Shown in pieces: positions 26,597-34,780 of a stretch of 64,000 nt of DNA. The notes under the pieces were generated by a model that was not told where the DNA came from, searched no databases, and was given only the letters and a program-made list of their open reading frames with translations. Each line of letters begins with the position of its first letter. The first letter of the stretch is position 1. A program made the translations under genes and the position numbers. Origin of the DNA: Halorussus salinus (GTDB lineage Archaea > Halobacteriota > Halobacteria > Halobacteriales > Haladaptataceae); assembly GCF_004765815.2 (NCBI RefSeq), contig NZ_ML974129.1:62001-126000 (forward strand). The letters run 5' to 3'.

Positions 26597-26926
26597 TCAG
26601 AGTTCGAGATACCGGTCGGCCCAGTCGGGGCGCGGTCGGGCCTCGACGGCGTTCTCGTCGGCGTCGTAGCGCACGAGTCCGGCCTCGTCCAGTTTCGGCA
26701 GGTGGACGTGGTGGAGTTTGATTTCGACGCTGGAGTCGGACTCGTCGGCGAGTCGGTCGCCCAACTCCGAGAGCGCGACCGGCCCCTCGTCGGGGTCGAG
26801 CGCGCGGAGCGCGCGCCGCCGGAGCGAGTCGCCGAGCAGACTCCACAGTCGCTCGGGCGTGAGGTCGGTCGCCGGGGACTCGGGGGTGATTCGGGGCGGT
26901 GTCGAACCGTCTCGATTTCCTATCAT
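26597..26926 (-). CDS. DUF7344-type winged-helix protein
   Basis: A 109-residue putative DNA-binding protein. LWSLLGDSLRRRALRALDP, LSELGDRLADE and IKLHHVHLPKLDEAGLVRYD are the conserved elements of the haloarchaeal family usually annotated DUF7344. Such proteins are predicted regulators. It is divergent from another HTH gene at 27158, with 231 bp between the two starts. ATG 26926 is the only start upstream of the conserved core that is free of low-complexity extension. Confidence 0.85.
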   Translation of the reverse strand: MIGNRDGSTPPRITPESPATDLTPERLWSLLGDSLRRRALRALDPDEGPVALSELGDRLADESDSSVEIKLHHVHLPKLDEAGLVRYDADENAVEARPRPDWADRYLEL

Positions 26927-27157
26927 GAGGTACCACAGCGAGTTCACCGAATCAAGGGGCCCGGCGTATTTGATTGTACTCGACCGGACACGATTCGGCG
27001 TCGGACTCGCGTCCGAGTGCGGTACCGACGTTTCGAGGGTCGAAACGCGTCCGAATCCTCGAAACAACTCCCGACGAGACGCTCCGCAAAGCGGTGCCGA
27101 AACGAATACGTCGCTCGCGTTGGAATACACGATAGTCACACAACTGCGAACTACTAC

Positions 27158-27937
27158 ATGACCGACGAACCCGACTCCGACCTCCGCGAGTGTATCTCGA
27201 CGGTGGTCAAGCGCACGGCGTTTCTGGACCGGCTCGCCGACGAACCGACGAGCAAGCGCGACCTGCGCGACGAGTTGGACCTCTCGCGTTCGACGGTCTA
27301 CAAGGCGGTTCGTGAACTCGAAGCCCTCGGACTCGTGACCGAAACCGACGCGGGCGTGGCGCTCACGCTGGTCGGTCGTCTCCTCGCCGAGGAGTGCCGG
27401 GCGTTCGAGTCGCGCGCGGCCGCCGTCACCGACGCCGCGTCGCTCCTGTCGGCGCTCCCCGCCGACGTGCCGGTGACGACCGACTTGCTCGTCGGGGCCG
27501 AGACGGTCCGCGGCGAGCGCCACGCGCCGACCGGCCCGGTCGAACACATTGACGAGGTGGTGCGCCGGACCGACCGCGTGGTCGGGTTCACGCCGGTCGT
27601 CCTCCCGCAGTACGTGGACATGGTTCACGAGGAGGTCGTCGCCGACGACCTGACCGCCGACCTCGTGTTGGAGGCCCCGGTCGTAGAGTACCTGCGGGAG
27701 AACCACGACGAGCGCCTTCGAGAGGCGCTGGCCAGTGGGAACCTCTCGGTCCGTCGGACCGGCGAGACACTGCCGTTCGGACTCGTCGTCGCCGAGGGCG
27801 AGGGGTTGGTCCTCATCGTCTACGACGAGACCGGGGACCTCCGTGGCGTCCTGCTGAACGACACCGAAGCCGCGCTCGACTGGGGGACGGAGCTGTTCCG
27901 GACCTACTGGGAGCGGGCGGGCGACGAGTCGGGGTGA
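27158..27937 (+). CDS. HTH regulator with FilR1/DUF1724-like effector domain
   Basis: A 259-residue transcription factor. The N-terminal winged helix is LRDELDLSRSTVYKAVRELEALGLV (about residues 36-60). The C-terminal two-thirds (SLLSALPADVPVTTDLLVGAE onward) resembles the methanogenesis regulator FilR1 middle domain used across archaeal one-component regulators. The ligand is unknown. Its stop abuts the end of the convergent enoyl-CoA hydratase gene with no gap. Confidence 0.88.
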   Translation: MTDEPDSDLRECISTVVKRTAFLDRLADEPTSKRDLRDELDLSRSTVYKAVRELEALGLVTETDAGVALTLVGRLLAEECRAFESRAAAVTDAASLLSALPADVPVTTDLLVGAETVRGERHAPTGPVEHIDEVVRRTDRVVGFTPVVLPQYVDMVHEEVVADDLTADLVLEAPVVEYLRENHDERLREALASGNLSVRRTGETLPFGLVVAEGEGLVLIVYDETGDLRGVLLNDTEAALDWGTELFRTYWERAGDESG

Positions 27938-28789
27938 CTACGTCCCTTCCCACTCGGGGTCGCGGTCCTCGAAGAAGGCGTCGATGCCCTCGTTCTTGTC
28001 CTCGGAGGCGAACAGGTGGGCGAACAGTTCGGCCTCGTACTCGATGCCCTGCTCCAACTCCATCCGACTGCTGGCCTTCACGGCCTTCTTCGCGAATTCG
28101 AGTGCGAGGGGACTCTTCTCGGCCATCGATTCCGCGAGGTCGTAGACGCGCTCCTCGAACTCCGCTTCGTCGTGAACCTCGTCCACGAGTCCGATGTCGC
28201 GGGCTTCTCCCGCGTCGATGAGTTCGCCCGAGAGAATCAGCTTCATCGCTTGGCCCTCGCCGACGAGTCGGGGGAGTCGCTGAGTGCCGCCGCCGCCGGG
28301 CATGATGCCGAGGTTGATTTCGGGTTGGCCCAACTTCGCTCCCTCGCGGGCGATGCGCGTGTCGCAGGCCTGCGCGAGTTCACAACCGCCGCCGAGCGCG
28401 TGGCCGTTGATAGCGCCGATAACCGGCTGTTCGAGGTCGTCCACGTACTCGTAGACTCTGGGGCGCTTGCTCGCCTCGCGCTGTTCGAGCGGGCCGCGCT
28501 CGCGCAGTTCCGTCACGTCCGCGCCCGCGACGAACGCGCCCGACTCGTCCGAGCCGGTGAGAACGACCACGCGCACGTCGCTGGCCTCGATGGCGTCCAG
28601 CATGTCCTTCAACTCGGCGCGCAGTTGGGCGTTCAAGGCGTTGCGGGCGTCGGGCCGCGAGAGCGTGACGGTGGCGACGTGTTCGACGCGCTCGCCGACC
28701 GACACCTCGACCGTCTCGCACTCCGCGCCGACCGCTTCGGGACTGCCGGGCGCGGCGTCGCCGTTCTCGCGTTCGCTCCCGTCGCTCAT
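27938..28789 (-). CDS. Enoyl-CoA hydratase/isomerase family protein
   Basis: A 283-residue crotonase-fold enzyme. Residues ~1-30 are an acidic haloarchaeal extension. The CoA oxyanion-hole segment is GAFVAGADVTEL, and the catalytic region reads HALGGGCELAQACDTRIA, then LGQPEINLGIMPGGGGTQRL, with both active-site glutamates present (CEL and QPE). It hydrates 2-enoyl-CoA in beta-oxidation-like routes. It overlaps the 3-hydroxyacyl-CoA dehydrogenase gene by ATGA, forming a hydratase/dehydrogenase pair able to serve fatty-acid or phenylacetate breakdown. Confidence 0.93.
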   Translation of the reverse strand: MSDGSERENGDAAPGSPEAVGAECETVEVSVGERVEHVATVTLSRPDARNALNAQLRAELKDMLDAIEASDVRVVVLTGSDESGAFVAGADVTELRERGPLEQREASKRPRVYEYVDDLEQPVIGAINGHALGGGCELAQACDTRIAREGAKLGQPEINLGIMPGGGGTQRLPRLVGEGQAMKLILSGELIDAGEARDIGLVDEVHDEAEFEERVYDLAESMAEKSPLALEFAKKAVKASSRMELEQGIEYEAELFAHLFASEDKNEGIDAFFEDRDPEWEGT

Positions 28790-29682
28790 TCGTCGTCACC
28801 CCAGTCGCCGGAGGTGCCCACGATTTCGCCGTCCTCCCAGACGTAGAACCCCTCGCCGGTCTTCTTGCCGAGTTTCCCGGCCCGGACCTTCCGGCGCAGA
28901 ATCTGGGGCGGGCGGAACCGCTCGCCCAACTCGTCGCGGAGGTGTTCGAGGATGTCCAGTCGCACGTCCAGCCCCACCACGTCGCCCAGTTCCACCGGTC
29001 CCATCGGGTGATTGTAGCCCAGTTCCATCGACTGGTCGATATCGCGCGGGCTGGCGACGCCCTCCTCGACCATCCGCATCGCCTCGACGCCCAAGGCGAC
29101 CCCGAGGCGCGACGAGGCGAACCCGGCGGTGTCCTGCACTTCGATGCCGGTCTTGCCGACGTTCTCCACGAATTCCGTGACGAACTCGACGGTCTCGTCG
29201 TCGGTCTGCTCGCCGACGACGATTTCGACCAACTGCATGATGTGGACTGGGTTGAAAAAGTGCAGGCCGATTCCCCGACCGGGGTCGTCGAGCGCCGAGA
29301 CGATTTCGGTGACGGGGAGCGACGAGGTGTTCGACGCGATGACGGCGTCGTCGGGCGCGGCCGCCTCGACCTCCTCGAAGGTCTGTTTCTTGAGGTCCAC
29401 GTCCTCGGGGACCGCCTCGACCACGAGGTCGGCCTCGGCGACGGCCGCCGCGAGGTCGGTCGTGCCAGAGATGCGCGAGAGCGTCGCGGCCTTCTGGTCG
29501 CCCGACACCTTGTCGCGCTCGACGCCGCCCTGTAGGTTCTCCTCGATGGCGTCGATGCCCTCGTCCACGAGGCTCTCCTCGATGTCCCGAATCGTCACGC
29601 TGTGTCCGGCCATCGCCGAGACTTGGGCGATGCCGTGGCCCATCGTCCCGGCTCCCAACACGGCGACTTGCAGGTCGTTCAT
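28786..29682 (-). CDS. 3-hydroxyacyl-CoA dehydrogenase (PaaH/HBDH-like)
   Basis: A 298-residue NAD-dependent enzyme that oxidises 3-hydroxyacyl-CoA to 3-ketoacyl-CoA. The NAD motif VLGAGTMGHGIAQV is at residues 8-21, and the catalytic His lies in GLHFFNPVHIMQLVE (about residue 140). The Glu partner region follows, and the C-terminal dimerisation domain ends with KTGEGFYVWEDGE. It is the first gene of a two-gene operon with the enoyl-CoA hydratase. In the phenylacetate pathway this is the PaaH role; general beta-oxidation is equally possible. Confidence 0.94.
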   Translation of the reverse strand: MNDLQVAVLGAGTMGHGIAQVSAMAGHSVTIRDIEESLVDEGIDAIEENLQGGVERDKVSGDQKAATLSRISGTTDLAAAVAEADLVVEAVPEDVDLKKQTFEEVEAAAPDDAVIASNTSSLPVTEIVSALDDPGRGIGLHFFNPVHIMQLVEIVVGEQTDDETVEFVTEFVENVGKTGIEVQDTAGFASSRLGVALGVEAMRMVEEGVASPRDIDQSMELGYNHPMGPVELGDVVGLDVRLDILEHLRDELGERFRPPQILRRKVRAGKLGKKTGEGFYVWEDGEIVGTSGDWGDDE

Positions 29683-29756
29683 GTCGGATAGAACGGCGTT
29701 CGGCGTGGGGTTAAGCGTTTATCTCTCGGGCGTGGTCTCCTCGTCTAGCGTCGGAG

Positions 29757-30443
29757 TCAAGTCTCGCGCGACCACCGCCCCCGGAGCAACCCGAGTCCGA
29801 CGGCGACCGCCGCCACCTGCCCGACGGTCGCCTGCCACTCGGGGGGCGCGCCGCGAGGAGCCCGCTCCTCGGCGAGGTAGTAGTAGGTCCCGTTCGCCCG
29901 GACGGTCCTGTGGGCCGCGTCGAGCGGTTCGCCGCGCGTGCGGACCTCCTCGCCGTCGAGCGCCCGCTGGCCTTTCTCCGAGAGGTCGCCGGGCGCGACA
30001 GAGATGTTCCGCAGTATTTCGGGCGGCGTGACCTCCTCCAGCGCGTAGGTCACGCGGTACCGGTCGTCGGAAATCTCGGTCCGGTTTATCCGCCAGCGGT
30101 AGAACGGCTTGCCGGTCCCGCTGTCCTCCACGATGACGTACTTCGTGTCGAACTCGTACGCGCGGGAGAGGAGTCCGGTCTGGTTCACGACCACCGGCCC
30201 GTTCTGGGCGACGCGGGCCGCGAGGACGCACTGCCTGCCGAAGTCGTCGAAGTCGTCGCAGGCCAGCCCCTCGATTTGGCCGGTCGCCCACAGCGTCCCG
30301 GTGACGTGGTCGGTGTACTGGACCTCCTCGGCCTCGTACTCGTAGGTCGTCGCTCCCGCGTCGGGCAACAGCCAGAACGGACTCGCCACGAGCGCCAGCG
30401 CGACGACGAGGCGGAGGTGGGAGGACCACTCGGACACGTCCAC
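29757..30443 (-). CDS. Membrane-anchored extracellular protein, function unknown
   Basis: A 228-residue protein with an N-terminal hydrophobic signal or anchor (LRLVVALALVASPFWLLP, about residues 10-27). A ~165-residue extracytoplasmic domain rich in Tyr, Thr and acidic residues follows, then a C-terminal hydrophobic helix (VGQVAAVAVGLGLLRG) and a basic tail. Two Cys (CDDF and QCV) may form a disulfide. No family is recognised. It is separated by 75 bp from the dehydrogenase gene downstream and probably has its own promoter. Confidence 0.72.
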   Translation of the reverse strand: MDVSEWSSHLRLVVALALVASPFWLLPDAGATTYEYEAEEVQYTDHVTGTLWATGQIEGLACDDFDDFGRQCVLAARVAQNGPVVVNQTGLLSRAYEFDTKYVIVEDSGTGKPFYRWRINRTEISDDRYRVTYALEEVTPPEILRNISVAPGDLSEKGQRALDGEEVRTRGEPLDAAHRTVRANGTYYYLAEERAPRGAPPEWQATVGQVAAVAVGLGLLRGRWSRET

Positions 30444-30571
30444 AGGTTACGCTCGGGTGGCAAGTGCTTTTTCACTCCGGCGGTCTCACCGGGTTCGGGT
30501 GCCTATTCCGTTCTCAAAGAAATATTATTAGGCTTTTCGGGACTGTGTAGATTGTTCGAGGTCTTCCTCGG

Positions 30572-32095
30572 TCACTGCGTTCCCTGCGGCCGAACTTTGA
30601 ATCCGTACCGAGTCACGCCCTCCTGCGTGTAGATGCGCCGCATCGTCGTCTCCACGCCGTCGCCGATTTCGACGCTTTCGGGGTCCGCGGCGACGACCTG
30701 CGCGGGGACGCTGGCCTCGCCGCCCTCGGGACCCCGCAAGGCCACGACGGCCACCCCGAAGTCGCCCGACTGGGCCTGCTGTTCGGCGAACTCCGGCGGA
30801 GCCCCGCCTTGCGAGATGACGGTCGCGGCCTCGACGCGGCCCTCGCCGGTCAGCGCCACCTCGTCGTACTCCTCCACGAGCGTCTTGCAGTCGTTGCAGG
30901 CACCCTCCGGCGGGAAGTTGAGTGCGCCGCAGTCGGGACACCGACCGGCGACGAGTCGATGGCGCTGGTCGAGCGTGCGCTTCCACGAGGGCACGCTGAC
31001 GTAGGCTCCGCCGCCGTCCGGCGGTCCCGACGTGAGTTCCCCGCGCTTGCGCAGGTACTCGGCGTAGCTGACTCGCTCGCCCTCGGAGAGCGCGAGGTCG
31101 GCGGCGACGACGGCGCTCTCGTCGCCGTCGCCACCCTCACCGCCATCCCCGCGGGTCTCGACCAGCAGGGCGTCCGCGCCCGCGCCGCTCCCGAACGAGG
31201 CGGCCAGAATCCGCTCGTCGCCGTCGGCCAGCGCGGCGGCGAGCGAGAGCGGCACGCTCGCCGCGCCCGTGTCGCCCAACTCGTGGACGGTCGCGCACCG
31301 CTGAATCCGGTCGGTCTCGACGCCGAGCGCGCCCGCCGCGCGGTAGGGCAGCTTGCCGTTCGGCGCTTGGACCGCGGCGGCGTCGATTTCGCCGCCGTCG
31401 TACTCCAACTGCTCGACCGCTCCGGCCAGCGTCTCGGTGAACGCCTGTCGTTCGTATCCGGTCGCACCGAGTCCTTCGACCGTCTCCGAGCCAGCGCGCC
31501 GGAAGCGCGTGCCGGGGAACTCCTCGGCGTACTCGGCGCGCGCGGTGACTTCGCCCGCTCCCGATTCGGAGAGGAGCAACGCGGCCGCGCCCGCTCCGGC
31601 GGCGTGGTCCTCGGCGCTGTCGGGTTCTCCTCGGGGGCAGTCGGCGGCGACGACGAGGCCGACCTCCTCGCGCTCCCCGGACGCCTCGCTACCCCACGGT
31701 CCGGCCGACAGTGAGGCATCGAGCGCCCGCGTCCCGGCGCGCGTACTCCCCGTGAAGACGTGGCGAGTCGCGTCGGCCGGAACCCCGAGCATCCCGCCGA
31801 GTCGGGCCGAGAGGTCTTCCTCCGCAAGCGGGGGCGTCGTGGACGCAAACGCGAGAAACGCCACGTCCGACCCGTCGCGGTCGGCGGCGTCCAGCGCCCG
31901 CGTCGCGGCCTCGTAGGCCATCGTCGCCGCGTCCTCGTCGGCGTCCGGCACCGCCTTCGACTGGACGCCCGCGGCGTGGAACTGCCCCCACGCGGCCTCG
32001 AACTCCTCGGCCGAGACGCGGAATCGGGGCGCGTAGGCTCCGACCGCTTCGATTGCGGGTTGCTCCTCGGGCGGGGTGGATTCGCGGTCGCTCAT
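30572..32095 (-). CDS. HMG-CoA-synthase-like protein fused to a zinc-ribbon/OB-fold domain; catalytic Cys replaced
   Basis: A 507-residue protein. Residues ~12-340 have the thiolase/HMG-CoA-synthase fold, including the VHELGDTGAASVPLSLAAAL segment. At the nucleophile position, where HMG-CoA synthases read ACKAGT, this protein reads STRAGT (residues 117-122), so Cys is absent. The C-terminal ~130 residues are a DUF35-type rubredoxin-like zinc ribbon (CPDCGALNFPPEGACNDC, about 383-400) plus OB fold, which usually delivers acyl-CoA to partner thiolases. Its stop side is followed by no gene, while upstream it overlaps the thiolase gene by ATGA. It is probably a non-catalytic or scaffold partner of that thiolase rather than a mevalonate enzyme; this is inference. 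Confidence 0.87.
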   Translation of the reverse strand: MSDRESTPPEEQPAIEAVGAYAPRFRVSAEEFEAAWGQFHAAGVQSKAVPDADEDAATMAYEAATRALDAADRDGSDVAFLAFASTTPPLAEEDLSARLGGMLGVPADATRHVFTGSTRAGTRALDASLSAGPWGSEASGEREEVGLVVAADCPRGEPDSAEDHAAGAGAAALLLSESGAGEVTARAEYAEEFPGTRFRRAGSETVEGLGATGYERQAFTETLAGAVEQLEYDGGEIDAAAVQAPNGKLPYRAAGALGVETDRIQRCATVHELGDTGAASVPLSLAAALADGDERILAASFGSGAGADALLVETRGDGGEGGDGDESAVVAADLALSEGERVSYAEYLRKRGELTSGPPDGGGAYVSVPSWKRTLDQRHRLVAGRCPDCGALNFPPEGACNDCKTLVEEYDEVALTGEGRVEAATVISQGGAPPEFAEQQAQSGDFGVAVVALRGPEGGEASVPAQVVAADPESVEIGDGVETTMRRIYTQEGVTRYGFKVRPQGTQ

Positions 32096-33270
32096 GCCTC
32101 GACCTCCCGTTCTTTTTCGAGTACGTGAACCACGGCGGCCCCGCCGCTCCCGCCGACGTTGTGCGTCAGGCCGCGGGTCGCGCCCTCGACCTGCCGATTT
32201 CCGGCGTCGCCCGAGAGTTGCTTGAAGGCTTCGGCGACCTGTCCCGCACCGGTCGCGCCGATTGGGTGGCCCTTCGACTTCAGCCCCCCGGAGGAGTTCA
32301 CCGGCAACTCGCCGTCGAGCGCGGTCGTCCCGGACTCGACCAACTGGCCGCCCTCGCCGGGGGCACAGAAGCCCAAGTCCTCGTAGGCCAGAATCTCGGC
32401 GATGGAGAAACAATCGTGGACCTCCGCGAAGTCGAGGTCGTCGGGCGAGACCCCGGCGCGGTCGTAGGCCGTCTCCGCGGCGCGCCGGGAGGCTTCGATG
32501 CCGGTGTAGCTGTCGCGCTGGAACAGGCCCACCGCGTCGCTCGCCGCGCCGACGCCCGCGACGCGAATCGGGTCGTCGGTGTACTCGCCGACGACCTCCT
32601 CGCTCGCTATCAGTGCGACGGCGGCCCCGTCGGTCGTCGGACAGCAGTGATAGAGCGTCAGCGGGTCGGCGACGGTCTGGGCGGTCTCGGCGTCTTCGAG
32701 CGAACACTCGAAGCCCAGTTGTGCGTGAGGATTCTTCGCGCCGTTGCGGTGGTTCTTCACCGCGACGTGCGAGAGTTGTTCGGTGGTGGTGCCGTACTCG
32801 GCCATGTGGGCGTCGGCCATCTGGGCGTAGACGCCCGCGAAGGTGGTCCCCGAGAGGCGTTCCCACTCGGTCTCGCCCGAGACGCCGAGCCAGTACTTCG
32901 TCGCGTCGCCGGACGCGTCGGTCATGATTTCGACGCCGCCAGCAAGCACCACGTCGGCCATCCCCGAGCGGACCGCTTGGACGGCCTGCCGGACGGCGTA
33001 GCCCGACGCGGCGCAGGCGTTCTCGACGCGCGTGGTCGGGATGCCGTGGAGGCCGACGTGTTCGGTCACGGCCGGGCCGGAGAGTCCCAACTGGCGACCG
33101 CCGACGCCGAGGGTGCCGACGACCGCCTCGTCTACCTCCTCGGGGTCCATCCCCGCGGGCACCGACTCGCGGGCCGCCTCGAACGCGCTGGTGAATAGCG
33201 ACCGGTAGCTTTCGTCGGGGAACGACCCGAAGTCGGTCTGGGCCGCGCCGACGAGGTAGGCGTCTCGCAT
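32092..33270 (-). CDS. Thiolase (acetyl-CoA acetyltransferase/SCP-x type)
   Basis: A 392-residue thiolase. The nucleophile is Cys86 in RVENACAASGYAV, the first His region is EVHDCFSIAEI, and the C-terminal signature GGLKSKGHPIGATG carries the general base His. These are features of the SCP-x/archaeal subfamily. It makes or cleaves a C-C bond adjacent to CoA thioesters. The ATGA overlap with the HMGCS-like/OB-fold gene suggests a complex like the archaeal thiolase-DUF35-HMGCS assembly, where the OB protein shuttles the substrate. It could perform the final thiolysis of phenylacetate or fatty-acid degradation. Confidence 0.94.
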   Translation of the reverse strand: MRDAYLVGAAQTDFGSFPDESYRSLFTSAFEAARESVPAGMDPEEVDEAVVGTLGVGGRQLGLSGPAVTEHVGLHGIPTTRVENACAASGYAVRQAVQAVRSGMADVVLAGGVEIMTDASGDATKYWLGVSGETEWERLSGTTFAGVYAQMADAHMAEYGTTTEQLSHVAVKNHRNGAKNPHAQLGFECSLEDAETAQTVADPLTLYHCCPTTDGAAVALIASEEVVGEYTDDPIRVAGVGAASDAVGLFQRDSYTGIEASRRAAETAYDRAGVSPDDLDFAEVHDCFSIAEILAYEDLGFCAPGEGGQLVESGTTALDGELPVNSSGGLKSKGHPIGATGAGQVAEAFKQLSGDAGNRQVEGATRGLTHNVGGSGGAAVVHVLEKEREVEA

Positions 33271-33432
33271 GTACACCACGTGACGGTCTCGGTGGAAATA
33301 ATTGCCGTTGTCGGCCGGTTTCGGTCGCCGCCGGATTTCGGGTGGCCGTCCGGTCGGGGCGTCTCGCGCCGACGCCCGCCGCTCGCCGAACCCGAAAGCA
33401 TAACGGCGGGCGGACCGGCAGTTCGGAACGAG

Positions 33433-33561
33433 ATGGTAGGTGCGGGGGCACTGCGGACGTTCGGCGAGCGACCGAGGAGACCGGCGGCCGACCTCGACCG
33501 GGGGTGGCGAGCGACCGCGGTCGGCCATCGCGTCGCCCCGGCGGTGCGGGTCGCGGCGTAG
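33433..33561 (+). CDS. Possible 42-residue ORF ahead of the YeiH gene
   Basis: The ORF starts MVGAGALRTFGERP, is basic and Ala/Arg-rich, and ends 1 nt before the YeiH start. It lies about 35 nt downstream of an AT-richer AAAGCATAA, which might be a promoter. Its third-position GC is similar to neighbouring genes, but there is no recognisable domain, and high-GC DNA yields such ORFs by chance. It is kept only as a low-confidence candidate in the 292-bp gap between thiolase and YeiH. Confidence 0.2.
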   Translation: MVGAGALRTFGERPRRPAADLDRGWRATAVGHRVAPAVRVAA

Positions 33562-33562
33562 G

Positions 33563-34654
33563 ATGGCCCCGAAAGCCCCGAATCGCTCGGCCCTGCTGGA
33601 TTCGCTCGGCGACCTGCTCCCCGGTCTCGCGCTCCTCGTCGCGCTCGCGCTCGTCGCCCGCGGTCTCGCCGCGTTCGTCCCGGTTCCCGCGCTCCTGCTC
33701 GCCGTGCTGGTCGGCGGACTCCTCGCCAACACCGTCGGCGTCCCCGACCGCTTCGAGTCGGGCGTCGGGACCTACAATTTCTGGCTGGAGGTCGGTATCG
33801 TCCTGATGGGCGTCCGGGTCTCGCTCGACGCGCTGGTCGAAGCGGGGCCGACTCTGCTCGTCACGGTCGTCGGCGTGGTCGGGTTCACACTCGTCGTCGC
33901 GGAACTCCTCGCACGCGGGTTCGACCTCCAGCGTCGCCTCGGGTCGCTGGTCGCGGCGGGCGCGAGCGTCTGCGGCGTCTCGGCGGTCGTCGCGGTCGCG
34001 GGAGCGATTCGGGCCGACGAGGAACACGTCGCCTACGCGACCAGCACGATACTGGTCTTCGACGCGCTCACGCTCTTTACCTACCCCGCGGTCGGCCACG
34101 CGCTCGGACTGGCCGACCGGGTGTTCGGCGTCTGGGCGGGACTGACGATGTTCAGCACCGGCCCCGTGACGGCCGCCGGGTTCGCCTACTCGGAGGTCGC
34201 CGGACAGTGGGCGACCGTGGCGAAGTTGACCCGCAACGTCCTGCTGGGCGGACTGGTCGTGGCGTACTCAGTGGTCTACGCCGGGTCGGGTTCGGGCGAC
34301 GAATCGGCCGTCGGGTCGGGTTCGGACGACGAATCGGCCGTCGGGTCGCCGTCGGGCGACGGTTCCGCGTCGGCGGTGTCGTTCCTCCGGAGCCTCTGGG
34401 ACGGCTTCCCGACGTTCGTCCTCGGGTTCCTCGCGCTGGTCGTGCTGGCCAGCGCGGGCGTCTTCACCGACCCGCAACTCGCCCGCATCGAGGAGGCCTA
34501 TCGCGCGGCGTTCCTCGTCGCCTTCGCGGGCCTCGGCACGAGCGTCGCGCTCGGCGACCTGCGCGAGACCGGGGTTCGCCCGCTGGCGGTCCTCGCGCTC
34601 ACGCTCGCGGTCGTGAGCGCGGTCGTGCTGGTCGTCGTCCGAGTCGTCTTCTGA
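33563..34654 (+). CDS. YeiH/UPF0324 family membrane transporter (putative sulfate exporter)
   Basis: A 363-residue protein with about ten transmembrane helices. Family landmarks are LPGLALLVALALVARGLA, LLLAVLVGGLLANTVGVP, GIVLMGVRVSLDALVEAG and GASVCGVSAVVAVAGAI with a conserved Cys. A poorly conserved hydrophilic loop at about residues 234-270 is built of imperfect GSGSGDESAVGSGSDDESAV repeats. The family is annotated as a putative sulfate exporter, but the substrate has not been firmly shown. Confidence 0.9.
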   Translation: MAPKAPNRSALLDSLGDLLPGLALLVALALVARGLAAFVPVPALLLAVLVGGLLANTVGVPDRFESGVGTYNFWLEVGIVLMGVRVSLDALVEAGPTLLVTVVGVVGFTLVVAELLARGFDLQRRLGSLVAAGASVCGVSAVVAVAGAIRADEEHVAYATSTILVFDALTLFTYPAVGHALGLADRVFGVWAGLTMFSTGPVTAAGFAYSEVAGQWATVAKLTRNVLLGGLVVAYSVVYAGSGSGDESAVGSGSDDESAVGSPSGDGSASAVSFLRSLWDGFPTFVLGFLALVVLASAGVFTDPQLARIEEAYRAAFLVAFAGLGTSVALGDLRETGVRPLAVLALTLAVVSAVVLVVVRVVF

Positions 34655-34780
34655 CGCGACGCGGGAGTGGCCGGTTCGCGCGCGGTAATCGAACTTCCGG
34701 CGGTCACGACGCCGAGGTTCCGCGACGACGCCTCCACCGACCAAACAGTTTAGACCCTCTCTTGCGAATGATTATTCGAC

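Noticed and set aside
32096-34099. Upstream extension of the HMGCS-like reading frame to 34099
   Set aside because: Family homology begins at ATG 32095; the extension overlaps the thiolase gene in another frame and is Arg/Asp-rich shadow sequence.
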